Part shown: in pieces, positions 49,052 to 56,837 of the stretch
How positions within the stretch are numbered: position 1 is the first letter of the stretch
Layout: every line of letters starts with the position of its first letter
NCBI GenBank assembly: GCA_963204785.1
Contig: CAUJHG010000009.1
Span: forward strand, 1 to 64,000
DNA: 64,000 nucleotides
Source of the DNA: Pseudomonadota bacterium
GTDB lineage: Bacteria > Pseudomonadota > Gammaproteobacteria > Burkholderiales > Burkholderiaceae_E
Reading direction: 5' to 3'
Translations under genes and position numbers: made by a program
Notes under the pieces: generated by a model
Told to the model about the DNA's origin: nothing
The model's input: only the letters and a program-made list of their open reading frames with translations
The model's database searches: none

Positions 49052-51757
49052 ATGAGCAAAGCCCTGATCATCGCGGAGAAGCCTTCGGTGGCCGCCGACA
49101 TCGCGCGGGCGCTGGGCGGCTTCACGCGGCACGCCGACTACTTCGAGAGCGACGAGTACATCATCTCCTCGGCGGTCGGCCACCTGCTCGAGATCGCCGC
49201 CCCCGAGGAGTTCGAGGTCAAGCGCGGCAAGTGGTCGTTCGCGCACCTTCCGGTCATCCCGCCGCACTTCGACATCCACCCGATCGCCAAGAACCAGGAG
49301 CGGCTCAAGCTGCTCACCAGGCTGATCAGGCGCAAGGACGTCGACGCCCTGATCAATGCCTGCGACGCGGGGCGCGAGGGCGAGCTGATCTTCCGTCTCA
49401 TCGCGCAGCATGCGAAGGCGAAGCAGCCGATCAAGCGGCTCTGGCTGCAGTCGATGACTCCGGCCGCGATCCGCGAGGCCTTCCGGAACCTGCGCGACGA
49501 CACCCAGATGCTCCCGCTGGCCGACGCCGCGCGCTGCCGCTCCGAGGCCGACTGGCTGGTCGGGATCAACGGCACGCGCGCAATGACCGCCTTCAACTCG
49601 CGTGACGGCGGCTTCTTCCTGACCACGGTCGGGCGAGTCCAGACCCCGACGCTGGCAATCGTCGTCGAGCGCGAGGACAAGATCCGCCGCTTCGTCGCGC
49701 GCGACTACTTCGAGGTGCGTGCCAGCTTCCAGGCGAAGGCCGGCGAGTACGAGGGCCGCTGGTTCGACCGGAAGTTCCGCAAGGGCGACGACCCCGAGGC
49801 CCGCGCCGAGCGGCTCTGGGACCGTGCCGCCGCGGACGCGATCGTCGCCGCCTGCGCCGGGCGCACCGGCACGGTCACCGAGGAGGCCAAACCCTCGACG
49901 CAGCTCTCACCGGCGCTGTTCGACCTCACCAGCCTGCAGCGCGAGGCCAACGGCCGCTTCGGCTTCTCCGCCAAGACCACGCTGTCGATCGCGCAGGCGC
50001 TCTACGAGAAGCACAAGGTCCTCACCTACCCTCGCACCGATTCCCGTGCGCTGCCCGAGGACTACATCGGCACCGTCGGCGACACCCTGGCCGAGCTCGA
50101 GCAGCTCGAGCAGTTCGCCCCGTTCGCCCGGCAGATCCAGGCCAGCGGCTGGGTGCGGCCGAACAAGCGCATCTTCGACGACGCCAAGGTCAGCGACCAC
50201 TTCGCGATCATCCCCACGCTGCAGGTGCCCAGGCACCTGGGCGAAGCCGAGCAGCGCATCTACGACCTGGTCGTGCGCCGCTTCCTGGCAGTGTTCTTCC
50301 CGGCCGCCGAATACCTGGTGACCACCCGCATCACCGAAGTCGAGGGTCACGCGTTCAAGACCGAGGGCAAGGTCCTCGTGAACCCCGGCTGGCTTGCGAT
50401 CTACGGCCGCAGCGGCGTCGATCCCGAGGCGCCTGCCAAGGGCGATGGACCTGCCCCGAAGGACTCCAACCTGGTGCCGGTGGAACCCGGCGAGCGCGTG
50501 CCCACGCTCTCGGCCGAGGTGCTCGCACTGGCCACGCGACCGCCACCCCGCTACAGCGAGGCAACGCTGCTGTCGGCGATGGAAGGCGCGGGCAAGCTGA
50601 TCGACGACGACGCACTGCGCGAGGCCATGGCCGAGAAGGGCCTGGGCACGCCGGCAACCCGCGCGGCGATCATCGAGGGCCTGATCGCCGAGAACTACCT
50701 GGTGCGCGAGGGGCGCGAGCTCGTTCCCACGGCCAAGGCCTTCCAGCTGCTCACGCTGCTGCGCGGGCTGGGCGTGCAGGAGCTCACGATGCCCGAGCTC
50801 ACCGGCGGCTGGGAGCACAAGCTCGCCCAGATGGAGCGCGGCCTGCTCGACCGCAACACCTTCATGTCTGAGATCGCCGAGGTCACGCGGCGCATCGTCG
50901 AGCGCGCGAAGAACTACCAGTCCGACACCGTGCCCGGCGACTACGCCACGCTGCAGGCGCCCTGCCCGAAGTGCGGCGGCGTGGTGCAGGAGAACTACAA
51001 GCGCTTCGCCTGCACGAAGTGCGACTTCTCCATCGGCAAGCACCCGGGCGGGCGCACCTTCGAGATCGCCGAGGTCGAGCAGCTGCTGCGCGAGCGCACC
51101 CTGGGCCCGCTGCAGGGCTTCCGCAGCCGGCTGGGCCGGCCCTTCGCCGCGATCCTGCAGATCAGCCCGGAGTTCAAGCTCGAGTTCGACTTCGGCCAGG
51201 GCCAGGGCCAGGACGACGGCGAGGCCGAGGCGGTCGATTTCTCCGCACAGAGTCCGCTGGGCCCCTGCCCGAAGTGCGGCGCCGGCGTCTACGAGCACGG
51301 CATGTCCTATGTCTGCGAGAAGTCGGTGGGGCCGCAGCGAAGCTGCGACTTCCGCTCCGGCAAGATCATCCTCCAGCAGGAGATCTCCCGCGAGGAGATG
51401 GCGAAGCTGCTCACCGAGGGCCGCACCAGCCTGCTGCCGGGCTTCGTGTCCTCGCGCACCCGGCGCAAGTTCAAGGCCTTCCTGGTGCGCGGCCCGGAGG
51501 GCAAGATCGGCTTCGAGTTCGAGCCGCGGCCCGAGCGCGCACCGCGCGGCGGCGCAGCGAAGGCGAAGGCCGGTGAAGCCGCTGCCGCGGAGCCGGTGCA
51601 CGAGGCCGATGATGCTGCAACCTCTGCGGGCCGGACGGGCAGCCGGGGGGCTTCCGCAGCAGCGAAGAAGCCTGCTGCGAAGAAGCCCGCTGCCCGCAAG
51701 GCCGCCGGCACCGCGAAGACCGCAGGTCCTCGCGCGCGCAAAGCGGTCACCGAGTAG
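49052..51757 (+). CDS. topB: DNA topoisomerase III (type IA)
   Basis: A 901-residue type IA topoisomerase. The TOPRIM domain opens KALIIAEKPSVAADIARAL and has the metal motif NACDAGREGELIF near 105. The active-site Tyr is in LTYPRTDSRALP near 328. GLGTPATRAAIIEGL near 532 is also diagnostic. Two C-terminal zinc-ribbon-like units start at CPKCGGVVQ (637) and CPKCGAGVY (739), followed by topo C-terminal repeats. The tail (about 845-901) is Ala/Lys-rich with KKPAAKKPAARKAAG, like histone H1, and probably binds DNA without folding. This longer form is typical of betaproteobacteria and lies behind dprA there too. Confidence 0.94.
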   Translation: MSKALIIAEKPSVAADIARALGGFTRHADYFESDEYIISSAVGHLLEIAAPEEFEVKRGKWSFAHLPVIPPHFDIHPIAKNQERLKLLTRLIRRKDVDALINACDAGREGELIFRLIAQHAKAKQPIKRLWLQSMTPAAIREAFRNLRDDTQMLPLADAARCRSEADWLVGINGTRAMTAFNSRDGGFFLTTVGRVQTPTLAIVVEREDKIRRFVARDYFEVRASFQAKAGEYEGRWFDRKFRKGDDPEARAERLWDRAAADAIVAACAGRTGTVTEEAKPSTQLSPALFDLTSLQREANGRFGFSAKTTLSIAQALYEKHKVLTYPRTDSRALPEDYIGTVGDTLAELEQLEQFAPFARQIQASGWVRPNKRIFDDAKVSDHFAIIPTLQVPRHLGEAEQRIYDLVVRRFLAVFFPAAEYLVTTRITEVEGHAFKTEGKVLVNPGWLAIYGRSGVDPEAPAKGDGPAPKDSNLVPVEPGERVPTLSAEVLALATRPPPRYSEATLLSAMEGAGKLIDDDALREAMAEKGLGTPATRAAIIEGLIAENYLVREGRELVPTAKAFQLLTLLRGLGVQELTMPELTGGWEHKLAQMERGLLDRNTFMSEIAEVTRRIVERAKNYQSDTVPGDYATLQAPCPKCGGVVQENYKRFACTKCDFSIGKHPGGRTFEIAEVEQLLRERTLGPLQGFRSRLGRPFAAILQISPEFKLEFDFGQGQGQDDGEAEAVDFSAQSPLGPCPKCGAGVYEHGMSYVCEKSVGPQRSCDFRSGKIILQQEISREEMAKLLTEGRTSLLPGFVSSRTRRKFKAFLVRGPEGKIGFEFEPRPERAPRGGAAKAKAGEAAAAEPVHEADDAATSAGRTGSRGASAAAKKPAAKKPAARKAAGTAKTAGPRARKAVTE

Positions 51758-51837
51758 CCGCTGCGCCGCGCCCCACGGGAGCGCAGCCCGGCAAGGCAGG
51801 ATTCACAGGGCGTTGCGGCGCGCCGACGCTGCGGCCC

Positions 51838-51874
51838 GGAGGAAATGATGCTCACGCTATGCTTGTGCGCGTGA
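51838..51874 (+). promoter_or_regulatory. Ribosome site and cysteine-containing leader mini-ORF before chaC
   Basis: GGAGG (51838-51842) is spaced 5 nt from an ATG at 51848 that is out of frame with chaC. That ATG opens a short frame, MLTLCLCA then TGA at 51872-51874 (an ATG at 51845 adds one Met). The stop overlaps an in-frame chaC GTG at 51871 as GTGA. The strongest ribosome site thus serves the mini-ORF, and chaC may be translated by coupling. Confidence 0.4.
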
Positions 51875-52470
51875 GCCCGGACATGCTGATCACCGACTGG
51901 GTCTTCGGGTACGGATCCCTGATCTGGAACCCGGAGATCGATTACGAGCGCGCAATGCTGGCCCGCGCGCACGGCTACCACCGCGCCTTCTGCATCACCT
52001 CGCGGCACTACCGGGGCACTGCGGAAGCTCCCGGCGTCGTCCTCGGGCTGGATCGCGGCGGCAGCTGCATCGGGCTGGCCTTCCGGCTGCATCGCGACCA
52101 GCGGCACAGGGCGATCGAGCATCTCTACGCCCGCGAGATGCTCGGCGATGTCTACCGGCCCACCCTCGCGGCGATCACCCTGGCCGACGGCAGCCAGGTG
52201 CGCGCACTGACCTTCGTCGCCAACCGGACCAGCGCGGACTACCGGCTGCTGCCCGAGGCGGAGGTGCTCCGGCGCCTCGCCACCAGCGCCGGCCAGCGCG
52301 GACCGAACCGGGAGTACGCGGTCAACACGCTGAGCGCACTGCAGGCGCACGGCGTGCACGACTCGCGGCTCGCGCGGCTTGTGCGTCAGTTGCGCGCGCG
52401 CAGCCACGGACAGCACGGCAGCGCGGATGCCGCCGGAACGCCCGTGCCCGACGAGCTCATGCCCGGCTGA
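51859..52470 (+). CDS. chaC: ChaC-like gamma-glutamylcyclotransferase
   Basis: A protein of up to 203 residues in the ChaC family, which degrades glutathione to 5-oxoproline and Cys-Gly. The family motif is VFGYGSLIWNPEID near 14-27, forming the substrate loop. The likely catalytic Glu is in RAIEHLYAREMLGDVY near 90, and YAVNTLSALQAHGVHD near 157 is the conserved C-terminal helix. The last 25 residues are low-complexity. Start uncertain: ATG 51859, GTG 51865, GTG 51871 and ATG 51883 are all in frame, and none has a well-spaced ribosome site of its own. Confidence 0.88.
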   Translation: MLVRVSPDMLITDWVFGYGSLIWNPEIDYERAMLARAHGYHRAFCITSRHYRGTAEAPGVVLGLDRGGSCIGLAFRLHRDQRHRAIEHLYAREMLGDVYRPTLAAITLADGSQVRALTFVANRTSADYRLLPEAEVLRRLATSAGQRGPNREYAVNTLSALQAHGVHDSRLARLVRQLRARSHGQHGSADAAGTPVPDELMPG

Positions 52471-52541
52471 GGCTGGAGTGCACGGCGTGCGCCAGCACGC
52501 TCGATGAAACGCAGGCTCCGGGCCGACCCGACCCGATCGCC

Positions 52542-52547
52542 TATGAT
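52542..52547 (+). promoter_or_regulatory. Possible -10 box of the thiolase/DUF35 operon
   Basis: TATGAT, five of six to the -10 consensus, 61 nt before the thiolase ATG. No convincing -35. Confidence 0.35.
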
Positions 52548-52607
52548 TGCGTACGGAAACGACACCGGTCGGCCAGCGACCCGCACCGGACAATCACGAG
52601 GAGCCCC

Positions 52608-53774
52608 ATGAGCATTCGAGGCAAGGCCTACGTCGTCGGCGCCTACGAGCACCCGACACGACTCGCACCGGACAAGTCCGTCGCGCAACTGCACGCCGAG
52701 GCTGCGCGCGGCGCGCTGGCCGATGCCGGCCTGACCAAGGACGACGTCGACGGCTATTTCTGCGCCGGCGACGCGCCCGGCCTCGGGCCGCTGTCCATGG
52801 TCGACTACATGGGGCTGAAGGTCCGCCACATCGACTCCACCGAGACCGGCGGCTCCTCCTACCTGATCCACGTCGCGCACGCCGCCGAGGCGATCGCCAC
52901 GGGCCGCTGCAATGTCGCGCTGATCACCCTGGCGGGCCGGCCCCGCTCCGAGGGCTCGTCCGGAACGCAGCCGCGCAACTACGGCGCCAACGCGCCGGAC
53001 GCCGGCTACGAACTGCCCTACGGCCTGGCCACCGCCAACGGGTATGGCATGGCGGCGATGCGCCACATGCATGAATTCGGCACCACCGCGGAGCAGCTCG
53101 CCTGGATCAAGGTTGCGGCGTCGCAGCATGCGCAGCACAACCCGCACGCGATGCTGCGTGACACAGTCACGGTCGAACAGGTGCTCGCCTCGCCGGTGAT
53201 CGCCGATCCCCTGCACAGGCTGGACTGCTGCGTGGTCAGCGACGGCGGCGGCGCACTGGTGGTCGCCCGTCCCGAGATCGCGAAATCCCTGAACCGGCCA
53301 CGGGTGCGCCTGCTCGGCGCCGGCGAGTCGCCGCGCGGCCAGAACGGCGGCAAGGTCGATCTCACCACCACCGGCGCCCGCTGGTCGGGCGCTGCGGCCT
53401 TCGCCGAGGCTGGAGTCGCACCCGCCGACATCCAGTACGCGTCGATCTACGACAGCTTCACGATCACGGTCCTGCTGCAGCTCGAGGACCTCGGTTTCTG
53501 CGAGAAAGGCAAGGGCGGCGCCTTCGTCGCCGACGGCAACCTGATCTCGGGCGTCGGCCGGCTGCCCTTCAACACCGACGGCGGCGGGCTGTGCAACAAC
53601 CACCCGGCCAACCGCGGCGGGATCACCAAGGTGATCGAGGCCGTGCGCCAGCTGCGCGGCGAGGCCCACCCGGCAGTGCAGGTGAAGGACTGCAAGCTGG
53701 CGCTGGCGCAGGGCACCGGCGGCCAGCTCGGCACCCGGCACGGCAGCGCAACCCTGATCCTCGAGCGGGAGTGA
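52608..53774 (+). CDS. SCP2/Ltp2-type thiolase-fold protein without the catalytic cysteine
   Basis: A 388-residue thiolase-fold protein of the lipid-transfer subgroup. In thiolases the nucleophilic Cys lies after the first strand-helix unit near residue 85-90. Here that place reads STETGGSSYLIHVAH, with no Cys. The second half keeps SIYDSFTITVLLQLEDLGF and GGGLCNNHPANRGG near 323, the His region of the fold. Loss of the Cys with retention of this half is seen in Ltp2-like retro-aldolases that work with a DUF35 partner in sterol side-chain breakdown. The next gene, 8 nt on, encodes just such a DUF35 protein. AGGAG is 6 nt before the ATG. Confidence 0.85.
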   Translation: MSIRGKAYVVGAYEHPTRLAPDKSVAQLHAEAARGALADAGLTKDDVDGYFCAGDAPGLGPLSMVDYMGLKVRHIDSTETGGSSYLIHVAHAAEAIATGRCNVALITLAGRPRSEGSSGTQPRNYGANAPDAGYELPYGLATANGYGMAAMRHMHEFGTTAEQLAWIKVAASQHAQHNPHAMLRDTVTVEQVLASPVIADPLHRLDCCVVSDGGGALVVARPEIAKSLNRPRVRLLGAGESPRGQNGGKVDLTTTGARWSGAAAFAEAGVAPADIQYASIYDSFTITVLLQLEDLGFCEKGKGGAFVADGNLISGVGRLPFNTDGGGLCNNHPANRGGITKVIEAVRQLRGEAHPAVQVKDCKLALAQGTGGQLGTRHGSATLILERE

Positions 53775-53782
53775 CCCGGACC

Positions 53783-54172
53783 ATGAGCGAACGCAAGATT
53801 CCCGCCCCGATCCTCAACCCCGAGAACAAGCCGTTCTGGGATGCCGCCGCCGAGGGTCGCCTGCTGATCGGGCGCTGCAAGGACTGCGGCCAGCCACACT
53901 ACTACCCGCGCGCGCTGTGCCCGTTCTGCTTCTCCGACGCCACCGAGTGGATCGACGCGAAGGGCACCGGCGAGATCTACAGCTACAGCGTGATGCGCCG
54001 CGGCGCTCCCGTCCCGTATGCGCTCGCCTACGTGACCCTCGACGAAGGCGTGTCGATGCTGACCAACCTGGTCGACTGCGACTTCGACGCGCTGTCGATC
54101 GGCCAGCGGGTGAAGGTGGTGTTCAAGCCCAGCGAGGACGGCGCGCCGGTGCCGGTGTTCACGCCGGTCTGA
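53783..54172 (+). CDS. Zn-ribbon/OB-fold protein (DUF35 family)
   Basis: A 129-residue DUF35 protein. A rubredoxin-like zinc ribbon with CKDCGQ and CPFCFS (about 33-51) precedes an OB fold (GTGEIYSYSVMRRGAPVPYALAY split as GTGEIYSYSV and VPYALAYVTLDEG). Such proteins bind and position acyl-CoA for a thiolase-fold partner (BbsA with BbsB, ChsH2 with Ltp2, archaeal HMG-CoA synthase complexes). It begins 8 nt after the thiolase-fold gene. The two are surely co-expressed and probably one enzyme. Confidence 0.92.
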   Translation: MSERKIPAPILNPENKPFWDAAAEGRLLIGRCKDCGQPHYYPRALCPFCFSDATEWIDAKGTGEIYSYSVMRRGAPVPYALAYVTLDEGVSMLTNLVDCDFDALSIGQRVKVVFKPSEDGAPVPVFTPV

Positions 54173-54200
54173 TCGGCGCACGCCCCCGCTCGTACCCGGC

Positions 54201-54533
54201 TCAGGCGGGCATCGGCACCGCACCGCCCGACACCAGGCGACCGCGCACCTGCGGCCGACGGGCTGCCGCGGCGCGCGCCGGCTCGGGCGCGAGGAACACC
54301 GCGTTCACCGCCACCGTCAGCCGGGACGGCGCGAAGGCCTGGATCAGCACCCGGCCGGGGCCGTCGATGCGCAGCTGCTCGCCGGCGCTGAGCACGTGGT
54401 CGGCAGGCTCGCCGTCGCGCGTGACCCAGATCGTCCCGGCCCCGCAGACGACGGTCGCGCCCTGGGCCTCGTCCAGCCGCAGCACGTCGCCGCGGCGCAT
54501 CTCGAGGCTCGAAAGACTGGTATCGATGATCAT
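54201..54533 (-). CDS. DUF2917 domain-containing protein
   Basis: A 110-residue small beta-structured protein of DUF2917. The core is MRRGDVLRLDEAQGATVVCG, GTIWVTRDGEPADHVLSAGE and GPGRVLIQAFAPS, a half-cupin-like arrangement without metal residues. Members usually sit divergent to a GcvA-type LysR gene in Burkholderiales, exactly as here. CAGGAG lies 6 nt before the ATG at 54533. Its function is unknown. Regulation by the neighbouring LysR protein is likely from the layout. Confidence 0.87.
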   Translation of the reverse strand: MIIDTSLSSLEMRRGDVLRLDEAQGATVVCGAGTIWVTRDGEPADHVLSAGEQLRIDGPGRVLIQAFAPSRLTVAVNAVFLAPEPARAAAARRPQVRGRLVSGGAVPMPA

Positions 54534-54595
54534 GGCGCACTCCTGAATTTCCTCCCGCGCACGGGCGCTCGCGGATCGCGAGCCGTCTGGCGGGT

Positions 54596-54624
54596 TTGCG
54601 GATTGCATGGTGCATTGCAGCAAG
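54596..54624. promoter_or_regulatory. Possible LysR operator between the DUF2917 and lysR genes
   Basis: The 137-nt divergent region has the near-palindrome ATTGCA-TGG-TGCATT followed at once by GCAGCAAGC. Half-sites of the T-N11-A type can be drawn through it. It lies about 50 nt before the lysR ATG, the usual place for an autoregulatory site. Confidence 0.35.
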
Positions 54625-54670
54625 CACTGTTTCAAGCGATGATTCGGAATCCAACGCATTCCCTCAGTGC

Positions 54671-55639
54671 ATGCAAGATCATCATCGGCTCCCGTCCCTC
54701 GAGCTCCTGCTGACCTTCGAGGCAGCCGCCCGCCACCTGAGCTTCACGCGCGCTGCCGAGGAACGCTTCGTCACCCAGTCGGCAGTCAGCCGGCAGATCC
54801 GCGCGCTCGAGGACGAACTCGGCGTGCAACTGTTCCGGCGCGCGCACCGCAGCGTGACGCTCACCGAGGAAGGGGGCCTGCTCGAGGCGGCCTGCACCGA
54901 GACCTTCGAGCGACTGCGCGAGACGGTGGCGCGCCTGCGCGGGCCGCGCCGCCGGCGGGTGCTGACGCTGTCGACCACCCCGGGATTGGCCTCGCTGTGG
55001 CTGATTCCCCGACTGTCGCGCTTCGTCCGGCGCCAGCCCGAGGTGGACCTGCGCCTGGACGTGTCCTTCGAGCGACGCGACCTCGTCCAGGATGCGATCG
55101 ACGTCGCGATCCGCCTCGGGCGGGTCGACGCACCCGAAGGCGAGAAGCTGTTCGACGAGGAAATCCTGCCCGTGTGCAGCCCCTCGCTGCTCGGGCCCTA
55201 CGCGCCGCCGCTGCAGCAGCCGACGGACCTGGCTGGCCACACGCTGCTGCGGCTCAGCGATGTCCGGCGCGGTCCGCTGCAGGACTGGGAGCCCTGGCTG
55301 CGGGCGATGGGCCTGGCCGAACTGGAGCCCGCCGCCTCGCTGTCCTTCTCGAACTACGACGAGGTGATCGCGGCAGCGATGCTCGGCCAGGGAGTTGCGC
55401 TGGGCCGTCGGCCACTGGTCGACTCCCTGCTCGAGGACGGCCGGCTGGTTGCACCCTTCGATGCCGCCGTGGCCTCGCCACTGGCCTACTTCGTCCTGGT
55501 CGATCCGGCCAGCGCCGCCCGACCGCAGACGCAGGCGCTGCTGCGCTGGCTGAAGGAGGAGGCCCGCGACACGCGACCGAACCGCGCAGCGGACGGCGCG
55601 GTAGGATCCCGTGATCCGGAAGAGGGAGGACGGGAATGA
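54671..55639 (+). CDS. LysR-family transcriptional regulator, GcvA-like
   Basis: A 322-residue regulator. The N-terminal winged helix (about 5-65) reads LPSLELLLTFEAAARHLSFT and SQSAVSRQIRALEDELG-like TQSAVSRQIRALED. The effector domain (90-300) follows the GcvA pattern (LSTTPGLASLWLIPRLSRF, IRLGRVDAPEGEKLF). It is divergent from DUF2917 and its stop overlaps the start of the M20 gene as ATGA, so the regulator and the amidohydrolase are translated together. No ribosome site is seen at the ATG 54671. Confidence 0.92.
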   Translation: MQDHHRLPSLELLLTFEAAARHLSFTRAAEERFVTQSAVSRQIRALEDELGVQLFRRAHRSVTLTEEGGLLEAACTETFERLRETVARLRGPRRRRVLTLSTTPGLASLWLIPRLSRFVRRQPEVDLRLDVSFERRDLVQDAIDVAIRLGRVDAPEGEKLFDEEILPVCSPSLLGPYAPPLQQPTDLAGHTLLRLSDVRRGPLQDWEPWLRAMGLAELEPAASLSFSNYDEVIAAAMLGQGVALGRRPLVDSLLEDGRLVAPFDAAVASPLAYFVLVDPASAARPQTQALLRWLKEEARDTRPNRAADGAVGSRDPEEGGRE

Positions 55640-56820
55640 ACGCCTCGATCGCGGTGCACGAACGCATCGCCGCCCTGCACGCGGAAATGACCGAGTGGCG
55701 CCGCGACCTGCACGCGCACCCGGAACTCGGCTTCGAGGAGACGCGCACCGCGGAGCTGGTCGCCACGCGCCTGGAGGCCTTCGGCTTCGACGAGGTGCAC
55801 CGCGGGGTGGGCCGCACCGGCGTGGTCGGGGTGCTGCGCAGCGGACGCTCGCCGCGCAGCGTGGGCCTGCGCGCGGACATGGATGCCCTGCCGATCGAAG
55901 AGGCCAACACCTTCGCACACCGCTCGCGCCACCCGCGCCGGATGCACGCCTGCGGCCACGACGGCCACACTGCGATGCTGCTGGGGGCGGCGCGCCACCT
56001 CGCACAGACCCGCGAATTCGACGGCACCGCACACTTCCTGTTCCAGCCGGCCGAGGAAGGCCGTGGCGGCGCGAAGGCGATGATCGCCGACCGGCTGTTC
56101 GAGCGCTTCCCCTGCGACAGCATCTTCGGGATGCACAACCGGCCCCGCCTCCCGGTTGGCAGCTTCGCGGTGCGCTCCGGGCCGATGATGGCCGGGGGCG
56201 CCTTCTTCGACATCGACATCACCGGAGTCGGCTCCCACGGGGCGCGCCCCGAGGCAGGCGTCGACCCGGTGATGGTCGCGGTGCAGATCGCATCGACACT
56301 GCAGACCATCGTCTCGCGCAACCTGCCTCCGGTGGAGACCGCGGTGCTCTCGATCACCCAGATCCACGCGGGCGACGCCTACAACGTGATCCCCCAGACC
56401 GCGCGGCTCTCGGGCACGGTGCGCGCCTTCTCCGGCGCCGTGATGCAGCTGATCGCCGACCGCCTGCGCGACATTGCGCAGGGCGTCGCCCGGGCGATGG
56501 GCGCAAGCGCCTCGGTGGACTTCCGCCTGGAGTTCGCCGCGCTGGTCAACGACGCCTCCGAGGCCGAGTTCGCCGCCGCGGTCTGCACCGAACTGGTCGG
56601 CGCAGACCGCGTCGAGCGCAATCCGCCCCTGATCATGGGCTCGGAGGACTTCTCCTTCATGCTCGAACGCGTGCCGGGCTGCTTCATCAACATCGGCAAC
56701 GGCGACACCCCGGGTGGCTGCGAACTGCACAACCCCGGCTACGACTTCAACGACGAGGCCTTGCCGCTGGGCGCAGCCTTCTTCGTCCGGGTGGTCGAGC
56801 GCAAGCTGGGCGCAGGCTGA
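55636..56820 (+). CDS. M20 family metallo-amidohydrolase
   Basis: A 394-residue M20D-type enzyme of the hippurate hydrolase / N-acyl-amino-acid amidohydrolase group. It opens RRDLHAHPELGFEE. Metal and catalytic residues are in LRADMDALPI near 77, MHACGHDGHTAM near 103-114 and FQPAEEGRGGAKAM near 138, with the last His in GVGSHGARPE near 198 (dimer lid) and the C-terminal SEDFSFML. GGGAGGACGGGA precedes the ATG, which overlaps the lysR stop. It would release an amino acid from an N-acyl or aroyl conjugate. Confidence 0.92.
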   Translation: MNASIAVHERIAALHAEMTEWRRDLHAHPELGFEETRTAELVATRLEAFGFDEVHRGVGRTGVVGVLRSGRSPRSVGLRADMDALPIEEANTFAHRSRHPRRMHACGHDGHTAMLLGAARHLAQTREFDGTAHFLFQPAEEGRGGAKAMIADRLFERFPCDSIFGMHNRPRLPVGSFAVRSGPMMAGGAFFDIDITGVGSHGARPEAGVDPVMVAVQIASTLQTIVSRNLPPVETAVLSITQIHAGDAYNVIPQTARLSGTVRAFSGAVMQLIADRLRDIAQGVARAMGASASVDFRLEFAALVNDASEAEFAAAVCTELVGADRVERNPPLIMGSEDFSFMLERVPGCFINIGNGDTPGGCELHNPGYDFNDEALPLGAAFFVRVVERKLGAG

Positions 56821-56837
56821 GCGGGCCGCCCGCTCAG
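56817..56837. terminator. Shared palindrome containing both stop codons of convergent genes
   Basis: CTGAGCGGGC-C-GCCCGCTCAG is a perfect 10+1+10 palindrome (effective 8-bp stem with a 5-nt loop). The stop of the M20 gene (56818-56820) lies in one arm and that of the quinone oxidoreductase gene (56836-56834) in the other, so one symmetrical element ends both genes. Confidence 0.55.
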
